Shown here: piece after piece, positions 10,381-20,400 of the stretch
How the letters are laid out: the number at the start of each line of letters is the position of its first letter
Numbering within the stretch: the stretch's first letter is position 1
Source: Lachancea kluyveri NRRL Y-12651
Lineage: Eukaryota > Ascomycota > Saccharomycetes > Saccharomycetales > Saccharomycetaceae
Length of the DNA: 64,000 nucleotides
Direction of reading: 5' to 3'
Assembly (NCBI GenBank): GCA_000149225.2
Contig: CM000693.1
Span: 1,673,262 to 1,737,261, forward strand
Program-made: the position numbers and the translations under genes
The notes under the pieces: model-generated
What the model was told of the DNA's origin: nothing
What the model saw: only the letters and a program-made list of their open reading frames with translations
Database searches by the model: none

Positions 10381-11367
10381 CTATTTCGTTTCGCTAAATA
10401 CGTAAAAATCCACGCTTTCATCAGCGGTGATAAACATGCTATACTTGGGATTAAATGCAATGGTCCTTGGACACGTACCAGGTGGTGCAGCAATCGAGCC
10501 CTGTGGTTTTAGAACCCTTCCGCTCACGGATTCTGCATGGTTCCACACCGCTATCTTGCCTTCGTAATCCGTACCTAAAGTGTAACAGCCATCTGGTGTA
10601 AAGCAAGCCGAGCCGGCATCAATAAATTCTCTCAAGGGAAATGGTCGGGTGCCACCCAACTCGAATAGTTGTGTCCCATCAAACGCATCCAAAATCAGAT
10701 GCTTCCCAGCGGATGATGCCAGTAAAACGTACTTACCGTCGTTAGAGAACTCCATCTTATTCCATTGATGAAACTTTGGATCCACTTTGATCATTAGGAA
10801 GGGGCCAGCTTTCAACTGCCTGATATTGTACAATCCGATTTCGTGGTTTTCGGGGTTTCCAATTGCAAAAACTAACCCGCTAGGGTCGTATGCGATACAT
10901 GTGGGAACCAAGCTAGGAACAATAGCCTGAGCCTTCGATGTTCTCAAATCCCAAAGTCTCACCGACTCATCGTATGAAGCTGATAGAAAGACATCTTCTA
11001 AGGGACTCATTTCTATATCGCTTACTAGAGCTCCATGTCCTGTGAAATATCTGAGATACTGGTTAGTTTCTAGATTCAGATGCCTGATGTCAAAGCTTTT
11101 CATCGTCGAGGAGTATATGCATTCAGATTGAGCATGAGTGAACTTGGCTGAATGACATCCGTATTTTTTTGAAGCGATTGTGTTGAGGAACCTGCAACTC
11201 ACGGCATCATACAAGTGCATGTTATCATTGGCAGTTGCTGTCAATAGGTACTGACCGTGGTCGTCAAAACACAGGGATGTTACCGGAGCAACTTCATTTT
11301 CTGTAACCCTAAAAGACTTGACGGGTTTGAAACCCAGCAGGTTGTCCTTGGTGATGTTTAACGTCAT
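10381..11367 (-). CDS. SWD2: Swd2, WD40 subunit of COMPASS and of the cleavage/polyadenylation factor
   Basis: The protein has 328 aa from the ATG at 11367; S. cerevisiae Swd2 has 329 aa. The frame continues two codons upstream, but only from GTG. WD-type repeats run throughout, with LTATANDNMHLYD, LSASYDESVRLWDL and TDYEGKIAVWNH as clear blades. Swd2 is shared by the Set1 histone H3K4 methyltransferase complex, where it links H2B ubiquitination to methylation, and by the APT module of the CPF 3'-end factor. In S. cerevisiae it also lies between HCS1 and RAM2; here the MCO12, MND2 and YVH1 genes are interposed. Confidence 0.95.
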   Translation of the reverse strand: MTLNITKDNLLGFKPVKSFRVTENEVAPVTSLCFDDHGQYLLTATANDNMHLYDAVSCRFLNTIASKKYGCHSAKFTHAQSECIYSSTMKSFDIRHLNLETNQYLRYFTGHGALVSDIEMSPLEDVFLSASYDESVRLWDLRTSKAQAIVPSLVPTCIAYDPSGLVFAIGNPENHEIGLYNIRQLKAGPFLMIKVDPKFHQWNKMEFSNDGKYVLLASSAGKHLILDAFDGTQLFELGGTRPFPLREFIDAGSACFTPDGCYTLGTDYEGKIAVWNHAESVSGRVLKPQGSIAAPPGTCPRTIAFNPKYSMFITADESVDFYVFSETK

Positions 11368-12246
11368 CTTCACGTCTGTCGGATAATTTGTTGATGGTTT
11401 TCAATAACACTGAACTTCGCTGTAATTTTTTTTTAAGTACCAACACTTGGCACAGAACTAACAAAACTCACAAAATCGAGAATAAACATAATGTTGAGTT
11501 CTGTAAGACATCCCAATCTTGAACAAGGATGGGTCTTTGGATGTAGACTAATGTTACGTTCCCAGGTATGCTTGTTGCAATCGGAGGCTACCAATACGAA
11601 CACTTACAAAATGCCTTGCGTGAACAGAATTGTGGCATCCACACCAATTCAAAACTGCTAATAAAACTGGAGATCCTTCACATCCGCACCATACACAGTT
11701 TACTATAGCTACTAGGTTTTTTGTTTCTTTCAAGCAAGCTCACCCTGAAACTTCAGAGCAATTGGTATGACTATTCTTTTTACGCAATTACCACACGTTT
11801 GCGAGACCTCCAGGTTCAAAGTCTTCACTGGAGAAATCACTGTGTTTTCTAATAGTACGTCTGTCGTTGGACAAGGTGACCCAACCCGCAAGAATTTATT
11901 CGAGAAATAATCTGTGGCTGTTTAAACCATAACAAGACAATGCAGTCCTGTTGCATAGTTTTATAATGAACTGACTGCTCTATTCAGCTCCCTTAAAAAG
12001 GTGCACCATACCATGCCGAGTTTCAAGATATCAATAAATGAAGCTCAATATAATATATGTTGAGAGTTCTTCTTCTTGTATCCCTTCTCCATATCCGTAC
12101 GAAATGTTCATCTTGTACAAAATGTTCGTACCATCTGTTTTATGTTCCAAGATCAGCCTTAGTGCTATCGCAATAGTACTCTCAAAATACTGCCGAGCTT
12201 CAGTTTTGAAGCACTTTCAGATCGTTTGAAGAGTTAAAGAAGAACA
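11368..12246. other. Intergenic region between SWD2 and the MCO12-like gene
   Basis: This 879-bp region lies between divergent genes. The 63-codon open frame at 12038-12229 starts with ATG but has no recognisable similarity and unremarkable composition, so I do not call it. I see nothing else. Confidence 0.5.
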
Positions 12247-12626
12247 ATGCCTAACGTATGCAAACACATGGTTCATTTACTCTACATCAGATTCCAACTA
12301 CTAACCTTAACTAGATAAAACAACTGATCCATTTTGGGGTCGATTTGGCTTTAATATCTGTGGTGTTGGCAGGTTTGCGTAGAAACACTGGGTACGTGGT
12401 GACATATGAGTACTCTGACTTGAAAAGGTATATCCGTAAGTACTTGGACTGGGGAGAATACTTATTCGACAGATTAGCTAGCATGGCCAAGAGAAGTGCT
12501 TACTTCAGAAAGGAATCGCGATTGGATGGTTTCATTGATGGAGTATTTAAAAGAGTTGAGGAGCTTGGCAGAGAACCCAGATTTGAACGTGCTACTAGTG
12601 AACTGGACCAACCCAGGTTAGATTAA
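12247..12626 (+). CDS. MCO12: Small mitochondrial protein, MCO12/YKL018C-A-like, two exons
   Basis: The long exon is open from 12315 to TAA 12624-12626 but has no ATG of its own. An upstream ATG at 12247 reads ATG CCT AAC and runs into GTATGC (12256). A perfect TACTAAC lies at 12299-12305 and a TAG ends the intron at 12314. Removing 12256-12314 (59 nt, phase 0) joins MPN to IKQLIHFGVDLALIS and gives about 106 aa, roughly 12 kDa. The protein has a hydrophobic N-terminal stretch (about 9-22) followed by a basic, charged body (YIRKYLDWGEYLFDRL). The gene sits beside SWD2 in the orientation of S. cerevisiae YKL018C-A, a mitochondrial 12-kDa protein of unknown function. Orthology is inferred mainly from position and size. 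The 5' splice site differs from GTATGT by one base. Confidence 0.65.
12256..12314 (+). other. Predicted spliceosomal intron in the MCO12-like gene
   Basis: 5' site GTATGC, branch point TACTAAC at 12299-12305, 3' site TAG ending at 12314. The length is 59 nt, and the branch A to 3' G distance is about 10 nt, short but tolerated in yeasts. The reading frame is preserved, and the only alternative is a frame with no ATG. Confidence 0.65.
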
Positions 12627-13870
12627 CCTATCCTTATATCTATCGGTAAGTTATATATTCAATAATAGATGGCAGCTTCATCAACTTTAGCAGGAGGGTA
12701 TACGGACGTGATGCTCATACCAGTCTGTGAGTTTCTATTCCAAACACTAGTTGATATCCGGATTCTTGCTTCCACACCTCTCTTCTTTAGGATTGGTTAC
12801 TGTCTCTTTTTTTCTTCTTTTTCCTTAACATATTACAAAAACCAAACGCATGGTTTTATGTGTGTTTGTAGCTTTCGACAGATTTCTGATAAGGCTGGTC
12901 TTTTACAGTCTTGAAAATTTAGCGTCATATAAACTAAAATCTTCCAGTATCCATGCATAGTTTGCAACTTTTAGCATGAATGCTAATAGGGATATGTTTT
13001 TTCTAGTATCAAATCCTTGTTTTTCTTGTGAATATTGGTTAATGTATTTAATAACGCATATACCTATAGACCATTTAATGTGAATAACTAGATACTGGAG
13101 ATATGCGTAGAAAGTCTTTGTGGACTAATTTTTAAATTACAACCAAAGTATTTTGGGTAGCTTACTGAAGCCGCTTTCCATTTACGTATTCTACTCTGTT
13201 TTGGCACTACGATTTCAATAACCAAGAAAGTGACCTTAGAAAGTATTCAAACGAGCACCGAAGCAAGGTGTGTTGATCTTCCACTCAATGTAGACCAGTA
13301 GATCGCTTTTCCAATTAGATCTACTATTTCTCCGAGGGTAGAGAAGTGGCACTGTGCATTTGCAAAAGAAGTTCTAGTAGTGCCTTAAGGACAACCATTG
13401 CAAATCACATAAGTTCTATATTTTCGTGATCCTGTGACTTTACTCAAGCCAACTATTTGAATAGTTTAAATGACAAGGAGAGATGTGTAGTTAGTGGCGT
13501 CTCAGGCAGATAGCGTTACTATTTGAATACCCAAATCAAGTGGCTTTCATGACACTTTTAGAATTGATTTCCTATAGTCTACTAAAACGTTTTTTAGTTT
13601 TAGAATCTCAAGTGAAACACATGTAAAACATTTGCTTTTTTTGTAGTTGGTTCTAAGATTTCTTTGCAAATATGCCTTGTTTTAAGTATACAATCCTTTT
13701 TGACAAACTTTTTTTTTGAAATCAGTTTACAATTCACTCTTATAGATATGGTTTACCAAGCATTGATATAACATAGGACATAAACTTGGGTTTTTGATGG
13801 GTCTAAGTTATTTACCCTTCCTTGTTTGCCATTTACCGCCGACGCTGACATTACATGTCAAATAAAATTT
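12627..13870. other. Intergenic region upstream of MND2
   Basis: This 1.24-kb AT-rich stretch lies between two same-strand genes. An 81-codon open frame at 12669-12914 has no recognisable similarity and mixed hydrophobic composition, so it is not called. No tRNA, repeat or splice-signal cluster was seen. The gap is unusually long for this otherwise compact half of the window. Confidence 0.5.
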
Positions 13871-14896
13871 ATGGAGCGAGTTCTTGAACAAATCAATGAA
13901 AACTATTCACCGACAAAACGAAAACAGATGGACAACAACATAGCAAACTCAGTGCGGTTAACAGTCAATGTCCTTTCAGGAAAAGAACGTAACGACTCCC
14001 TAGGCAGTATCCCCATTTTCAAGGAAATCAAGGACGATCTCACACATCAAAAACAACAACAGAAGCAATGGGGTCAGATGAAAAACAAACAGCCTTCAAA
14101 TAGAATTTCTAGGCGACGTAGGTACATCCCACCGTTGTCAGCATACTCAGCGGAATCTCAAGCCCCTTATTATCCCTTTAATAATGATACAAACTCTCAA
14201 TTTGACGAGTTTGAGATGAGGGCTGTTCAAACAGAAAAAAGATTAAGCGAGATTAGAATGATGGGGTGGAATTCCATACGGCCCATTGGTGTTGGCAAAA
14301 CTATGAGAGAGCTTGAAGAGGAGAGGTTGAAAAATTGGAAAAAGTCGGAACAACAAGAAGAATCACAAGGCATCCAAATAGCCAGTGCTCAAGAGAATAC
14401 AGACGGAACCGACCACATTCAAGAACAGGAAGTTTCCCACGTTGTGTTGCCTAATATGGACGTTGACCTGGATAGAAGCGTAGAAGAGGAACATTCATAT
14501 AATTATGATGATGAATTCGCTCGTGTCGGACAAGAAGAAGAAGGAACTAGTGAAGGAAGGCCTGGAAGGCCTGGAGGGGCACACGCTGGTACGGGGTTGT
14601 CGATCCAACAATTCATCGAGACATCTCACATAGAAGGTGCTGGCCATCCCTATGATATTGAGGATGAGTATGAACATGACTACATGCTCAGTATAGACAA
14701 CGATAATGAGAGGGAAACCTTGGGCGATGACGAGTTTACACAACTTCCTCCACTTGATATCTCGGACACTATCGAAAACCAGGCGGTGAATCCTTCGAGA
14801 ATTTCTAGTTTAAACCAGCTCGATACTTCCAGGGAAAGGCTTCAACTAGAAATACCAGCAAACAACAGCGATCTGGAGGATATGGCTATCGAGTAA
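13871..14896 (+). CDS. MND2: Mnd2, anaphase-promoting complex subunit and meiotic Ama1 inhibitor
   Basis: From the first in-frame ATG (13871) the protein has 341 aa; the frame reaches 45 bases further upstream but only to TTG. S. cerevisiae Mnd2 is 368 aa. The protein is acidic and low in complexity, with a basic patch (ISRRRRYIPP), a short conserved block EFEMRAVQTEKRLSEIRMMGWN about one third of the way in (with GKTMRELEEERLKNW just after), and a long Glu/Asp-rich C-terminal half. Such a disordered, weakly conserved protein is recognised chiefly by position: it converges with YVH1 at 42 bp, exactly as MND2 (YIR025W) does with YVH1 (YIR026C) in S. cerevisiae. Mnd2 is an APC/C subunit that holds the meiotic Ama1 form inactive until the right stage. 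Confidence 0.8.
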   Translation: MERVLEQINENYSPTKRKQMDNNIANSVRLTVNVLSGKERNDSLGSIPIFKEIKDDLTHQKQQQKQWGQMKNKQPSNRISRRRRYIPPLSAYSAESQAPYYPFNNDTNSQFDEFEMRAVQTEKRLSEIRMMGWNSIRPIGVGKTMRELEEERLKNWKKSEQQEESQGIQIASAQENTDGTDHIQEQEVSHVVLPNMDVDLDRSVEEEHSYNYDDEFARVGQEEEGTSEGRPGRPGGAHAGTGLSIQQFIETSHIEGAGHPYDIEDEYEHDYMLSIDNDNERETLGDDEFTQLPPLDISDTIENQAVNPSRISSLNQLDTSRERLQLEIPANNSDLEDMAIE

Positions 14897-14938
14897 CCAA
14901 TATATATTTTACAATAGCATATATATCTAATACCTAAT

Positions 14939-16006
14939 TCAATTTGCACTTGCATTCTCTTCAAAATGAACCAGATTTGGCAAGATCTTCATAGTGAGTC
15001 CAACTCTGTCGGTTTTAGCAGTTTGTAAATGAATTGCTGGTACCATCCACTTACCACAACTGCATCTAGAGCCTTTCCAGTTATAACCACCCACTTTACT
15101 ATCACAGGTGGGGCATGAGAACTTTCCTTCCAGTTCCTGCTTACCCTGTAATTCTTCTTTCATCCAGTTTAAGGGTTCCACAAAGTAGTGAGAGCATTGA
15201 TCTTGAGATTTCTGAATATCAATAATTCTCCTAGAGCCCGCAGCCCTCCTTATAAAATGCCCCTCTGAGGACTCCCTGCTTGGAGGTTTATGATTAATGA
15301 GTGAAATTGAAGATGCCAACTTTTGTCTACATTTCTTACACCTAATGATGAAGACCTGCGATAGTTCTTCCTCAGTCATCTCACTCAACTTTTTTTCTTC
15401 GTCCTGTTTAAAAGTTTCATCGTTTTCTAGAATCGCATCCCCTGTAGGGTCAAGTTTTACAGAGTTTGAAAGTCTCCACTGCTTGTATAATTGGTGGTTT
15501 TCGTCGACATAGTGGCTACCCATCTTCTCGTAAATTTTGAGTTGTGCCATAAAATTTTCGTTTGGTTGGGCGGAAGGGCGTCTTCTCTTAACCGCATGGA
15601 GAGCAGTCTTCAAGTTGAACCCATATCTGTACATCAAATATGCAACTGCAAACGTAATTGATCTAGAGACACCAGCATGGCAGTGGATGTATATGGCACC
15701 ACGCTGAGGCTTTTTTTTAAAATCGGCTTTCCGCGGGTCGTATTCTGTTTCGTCAGGGAAAAGACATGAGTCGATAAATCTGTTTGTTTCGTTGATATAT
15801 TGCAAGATATCGGTAGTGTCGTCATCGTCTATTGGAATATTTTTCAGAGTGTAGCTTTTTCTGATTAAATATTCCGGGATGACTTGGAATTTGATCACTG
15901 ATAATATGTGAGTTATATTGTACTCTGCCTTTAAAGAGATATGATCTATGATAGGCTGTAGGCCACCCACATGTATTCCTCCTAAAACTCTGTCAATATC
16001 AGTCAT
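14939..16006 (-). CDS. YVH1: Yvh1, dual-specificity phosphatase acting in 60S ribosome maturation
   Basis: From the ATG at 16006 (MTDIDRVLGGIHVGG) the protein has 355 aa; S. cerevisiae Yvh1 has 364 aa. The catalytic loop is HCHAGVSRS with Cys109, and the general-acid region is IPIDDDD around 57-63. The C-terminal zinc-binding domain is intact: RCKKCRQKL, then CSHYF, then FSCPTCDSKVGGYNWKGSRCSCGKW-type cysteines. In yeast the zinc domain, not phosphatase activity, drives release of Mrt4 from pre-60S particles so that P0 can assemble. The open frame continues upstream through a GAGAT repeat with an in-frame ATG at 16177, but similarity begins at 16006, so I chose that start. Confidence 0.95.
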   Translation of the reverse strand: MTDIDRVLGGIHVGGLQPIIDHISLKAEYNITHILSVIKFQVIPEYLIRKSYTLKNIPIDDDDTTDILQYINETNRFIDSCLFPDETEYDPRKADFKKKPQRGAIYIHCHAGVSRSITFAVAYLMYRYGFNLKTALHAVKRRRPSAQPNENFMAQLKIYEKMGSHYVDENHQLYKQWRLSNSVKLDPTGDAILENDETFKQDEEKKLSEMTEEELSQVFIIRCKKCRQKLASSISLINHKPPSRESSEGHFIRRAAGSRRIIDIQKSQDQCSHYFVEPLNWMKEELQGKQELEGKFSCPTCDSKVGGYNWKGSRCSCGKWMVPAIHLQTAKTDRVGLTMKILPNLVHFEENASAN

Positions 16007-16050
16007 AATGAGTGTGTCGCAGATATTCAAAAGAATTATTACTGATGGAT

Positions 16051-16085
16051 GAGATGAGATGAGATGAGATGAGATGAGATGAGAT
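16051..16085. repeat. Perfect GAGAT pentanucleotide repeat, 7 copies, upstream of YVH1
   Basis: Seven uninterrupted GAGAT units lie 45 bp upstream of the YVH1 ATG (ATCTC on the gene strand). The unit length is not a multiple of three, so copy-number change would shift the frame between the upstream ATG at 16177 and YVH1. Confidence 0.9.
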
Positions 16086-16197
16086 CCTACGACTAGAAAA
16101 TTTTCAAAGCTAGTTGTGCACCATGTCCGGTCCATCCGCGGATACCGGCCGTGTAAACCGTACGGCGTACACCACATAAACAACGTATACACAGAAG

Positions 16198-17124
16198 TTA
16201 CTCTAACTCACCCTTTTTGTATTGCCAAAAGCTTTTCCTTATAGGGTCATATCTTTCACTTAAAGCATCATAAGCCTTAATTGAAAGCGTATTTTTCTCT
16301 GTGTCCTTAGAATAAACGTGCGCCAAGAACTCTAGTGCAAAGGAGGAATCGATAGCGGACTTTTGCTCCTTCAACTCGAAGAAGTTCCCGACAAACTTTG
16401 AAGCAAATGATATTACTTCATCATCGTATTTCTCGTTTAGAAACAATTCGTATATGCCTCGCAGATAATTCCAAGGACTTACGTTCTGGGGTGCCAACTC
16501 AATACTACTCATAGCATATTTGATTTCCGAATTCACTAATGCAGTAGTGGCTTCCGTGTTTTTAAGCACAAACATTCTATGTGACCAAGCACTGTTGTTG
16601 TAAACATCCCTTGAAATGAAGTCATCGGCGAATGCTAATTCTCGAGAAAAATCTTTGAAGAACATGACGCACCACTTTCTGTACGACCAAACATGGTAAT
16701 TTTTGGTGTCATCTTCAAGCATCAAATGAAGAACTGGCAATTCCCTTTGGAAACTTGGTTCCGGATAAATCTGTAAAATGGATTGTCTGTACGACCAGAT
16801 TTGATAATTCTTCGGGTTGCTTAGAGTGAATTCGTCTAGCCAATCCAGCTCTTCATTTAAAGAGTCTCTGCTATCTCCAAACAAATTTTTGACGATATTG
16901 AAACGATAGTTCCAAATCGTGTAGAAGGCAGGTACTGTGTCGATAACTAAGCCGGTCAAATGAAGAGCACGCTCCGAATACTCTCGTGATTGAAGCATAG
17001 CTCTTGCAATACCCATCAGCTCTTTATATTCATCTGTATATAGTATTTGGCATAATTCACCGGATGCACTTGCAGTGATGGGTAATGGCGCAACATCGTC
17101 ATAGTTGTATTGGTCGTCTTGCAT
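16198..17124 (-). CDS. RAM2: Ram2, alpha subunit shared by farnesyltransferase and geranylgeranyltransferase I
   Basis: The protein has 308 aa (S. cerevisiae Ram2 is 316 aa). Five prenyltransferase-alpha repeats are visible as W-x-Y/H-R helices: NYRFNIVKN, SYRQSILQIYP, SYRKWCVMFF, SHRMFVLKN and NYLRGIYELF. Ram2 pairs with Ram1 or Cdc43 to add farnesyl or geranylgeranyl to CaaX proteins such as Ras, a-factor and Rho GTPases. The gene lies on the same strand as YVH1, with about 190 bp between the RAM2 stop and the YVH1 start. It diverges from SPT23, as in S. cerevisiae (YKL019W/YKL020C). Confidence 0.95.
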   Translation of the reverse strand: MQDDQYNYDDVAPLPITASASGELCQILYTDEYKELMGIARAMLQSREYSERALHLTGLVIDTVPAFYTIWNYRFNIVKNLFGDSRDSLNEELDWLDEFTLSNPKNYQIWSYRQSILQIYPEPSFQRELPVLHLMLEDDTKNYHVWSYRKWCVMFFKDFSRELAFADDFISRDVYNNSAWSHRMFVLKNTEATTALVNSEIKYAMSSIELAPQNVSPWNYLRGIYELFLNEKYDDEVISFASKFVGNFFELKEQKSAIDSSFALEFLAHVYSKDTEKNTLSIKAYDALSERYDPIRKSFWQYKKGELE

Positions 17125-17496
17125 ATTGGGTGTTATATGCTCTTCTTGAACTTTTTAGGTACAACCACTTGGAGTGTTTTCTAACTTCCTCGCCGATTCA
17201 AGAATAAACCTGGTTGGACTTGAAGAATGCTTTTCGAGTTTTTACCAAATAGGGCGTTTTTAATGAAGATATGTTCGTAAGCAATTGTAGTTTTCGTTAA
17301 CAGTCATGTGACTGCTTTGCTTTTCGCGATAATACACTCGATTTTTATATCCGGGTAATAGTCTATCGAGTCTTCCTACTCGAAAAGAGAAAAAAATTTG
17401 CGATTTTTTTTAGTGGCAAGGGAGCCTTGTTGGCAAGACCTCCCTCATCCTCCTCTCCTACTCACCTGGTCATTATTACGGACAATACCATCCAAA
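17125..17496. other. Divergent RAM2/SPT23 promoter region
   Basis: This 372-bp gap contains a candidate Reb1 site, CCGGGTAA, at 17351-17358, about 140 bp from the SPT23 ATG and roughly 230 bp from the RAM2 ATG. I see no other recognisable element. Confidence 0.5.
17351..17358 (-). promoter_or_regulatory. Reb1-type site (CCGGGTAA)
   Basis: This is the reverse complement of TTACCCGG, the Reb1 core, in the shared RAM2/SPT23 promoter. The match is direct; binding is inferred. Confidence 0.45.
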
Positions 17497-20400
17497 ATGA
17501 ACGGATACACTGTCCCACCAGAGCAGGCACTTTACCAACAGGATGTATCTATGATGGACGCCGATCTGTTGGACGAATTTCTGTTTCCCCATAACGCTGG
17601 AACCAGTACTCACAACGCAGATAAAGACGACGACCAAGGGATACAAAATAGTGAAGATGAAATATTCAACACCTTTATCAATACTGAGTTAGAGCAGCAA
17701 TCACAGCAAGCTCATCAAACACAACAATCCTCACATATGCAATACACTCCCGATCATTCTGATCGAGGTCAGGCTCCACAATTGCAGAATAATCTGCCCT
17801 CACAATTCATCAGCAAAGACGATCCGTTATTTCCTTTTGAAGATCCTCAAAATCACTTTTTGGCAAGTGTTAATGTTGATCAGTGGCAAGACCAAGTTTC
17901 TCCTATGTCAATTCCAGTGACAACTACAACAACAAAATCTGTAACTGTGGAGGATGATGTGCAACAACAGCAGCAGCAGCAGTGCCCTGTCTCATTAAGT
18001 TACTCTAAACAGTGTGACAAACTCGTTGACAACCAACTTGGATTTGGTAGATCCAAACCCATCCAGTCGATTTACTTGAACCCTCAGGACTTTTTGGAGG
18101 TGAGGGATGAAGCTTTGTCACTTGACTTAAAGGTATCCGGTATGCCCAGCACATCTCGCGTTGAAACCCAAATCAAATTAGAGTTTTCGATTTCTCCTCC
18201 CCCCAGGGAATACCTAATTCACTTGCCAACAGACTGTATAACGAAGCAGAAATTTTACTTGGATGAAGATATTACCACTTACCCGAAAGAAATACAAGAT
18301 CAGGTGTTGTATTTGGAGAGTTTTCTAATATGTGCTTCCAATAACAAACCTACATATGTTTGTACACGGTGTGTGAAGAGAGAACAGCGGAGAGCCTCAA
18401 GACGGAAATCGGGTCTGAGTGACAATATGCTGTGGTGTAATAATGAAAACAGAAGAGCAGTGGTTTTTAACAGCAAGCAAGTTTTTGTCATCAAGGATGT
18501 GAATTGTACACCTGGCACGAAAAACTTTGAACTTTCTACAAGAATTGTCTGCTACTGCAGACATCACAAGGAACCCGAGGGTTTTAAGCTACTTTTTGTT
18601 TTAAGGGATTCTCATGGCAAAGTGCTGGGTAGAGATATCACAAACCCAATTATGATTATGGACAAGAAACCTAGTAAGGAAAATGGCAACACAACCGCTC
18701 CACACACGGTTGATTCTGCTACTGACACTGCGGTTGCAACCGATACCTCTTCAAACACTAAACTTGGTCATACCACAACGGTTACTAGTGAATTTAGCGG
18801 CAGTGAATCGAAGGCCAAATCAGATGTTGTGCGTTTGTCTGCACCTGCACCAATGCTTTCACCGACTTCTATTGGCGAAGAGAGCTCGGAGCCTCAGACG
18901 ACAGACGCTGGCGCTGTACCAAAACCTTCACAGTTTGTCGCATCAATAGGTGGCTCTGCTGCTGCTGCTGCAAGAACCACAGGATACAAGAGGAAGAAAA
19001 CTTGGCCCGAGGCTCCAACCTTGGTGGAATCATCCTCTATGACAGCTTCTGTCGCAAAATCAGATAGGTCGTTTTCCACCTCTTCATCCAATGCACCATT
19101 GCCAGTTTTGATACCATCTACATCTTCGATACAACAGCGTCTATCCTACAACCACAGCACTGTAGACGTATTGCAGGGATTGCCAGATATTTCTGCTGTA
19201 CCACAGCCCGATAGACCCTTTATCCAGCGTGTTATCCCATCTCAGGGCCCAATCAAAGGTGGCATAGAAGTCACATTATTGGGTTCCAACTTCAAACCTG
19301 GTATGATTGTGAAATTTGGTGAGAATAAGGCTTTGTCTACACAATGTTGGAGTGATTCTACGATCGTCACCTATTTGCCACCAGCTTCTGTTGCGGGACA
19401 AGTGCTAGTTACAATTTTTGAGAAGGAAGAATCCAACCCTGAACTTCTCGGAAACATGTCTAACAGTAAAGCTATCTTCACTTACCTTGACGATACTGAC
19501 AGGCAATTAATAGAGCTAGCATTACAAATTGTTGGATTGAAAATGAATGGTAAGCTTGAAGACGCTAGAAATATTGCTAAACGTATTGTTGGTAACGATG
19601 CTGGTTCTTCCGCAGGATCATCGCCTAATTCTAGCGTTTCCCCAACGAACGCAGCCGGCAACTCGGCAGGTAACGGTTACTCACAACTGTATTATTCCGA
19701 TGAAAACTTACTATTAAGGGTGGTAAAGTTGTTAAATCCAAGTTCTAACCTGTCTATGTGTACCGAAGAAGGGCAGACCATGCTGCACCTAGCTTGTTTA
19801 AAAGGCTACTTTCAACTGGCTTCTACACTGGTCAAAAAGGGGACGCGTGTCGATGCGAAAGACTCATTTGGTTTTACCCCACTACACTTTGCTTGTGTTA
19901 ACGGAGATCCAAGAATCATTCGTTTGCTGGCACAGTGCAAGGCTGATGTCACTACAAAAGCCACAAATGGCGTTGCGCCAAGGGATCTGTTTGTCACCAA
20001 TCATGACACCGATGACGTGAGGTACCATGAGTATTTGGATGAAGTACTGAGTATTTTGAATAATTCCAGCGACGTTGTAGGGACACCTTATAGTATATCG
20101 AGAAAGATGTCTGATTCTAGTTTCCAGTCTAGTGTTTTTGATGATGAATCCTTGAACTCAATAGATGACGGATTTTGCGTTCACATCTCTAAAATGGTTG
20201 AAGACTCATTGTCCGCTGATTCGGATTACGAATCCAGCGATTTTGAAGAAGACGGTGATGAGAGTTTACTGGCCGGTGATGAGATGTCTAGGGAAGTTTC
20301 ACGTGAATGTTCACCTGATGTCTCCGAGCCTGTTCGTGATAATGGACCTGAGTCTGTGAACCAGGTAGAAAACTCAATATGGAACAGAGTTTTGAATGCC

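Noticed and set aside
12669-12914. 81-codon open frame downstream of MCO12
   Set aside because: No recognisable similarity; length and composition are within chance for AT-rich intergenic DNA.
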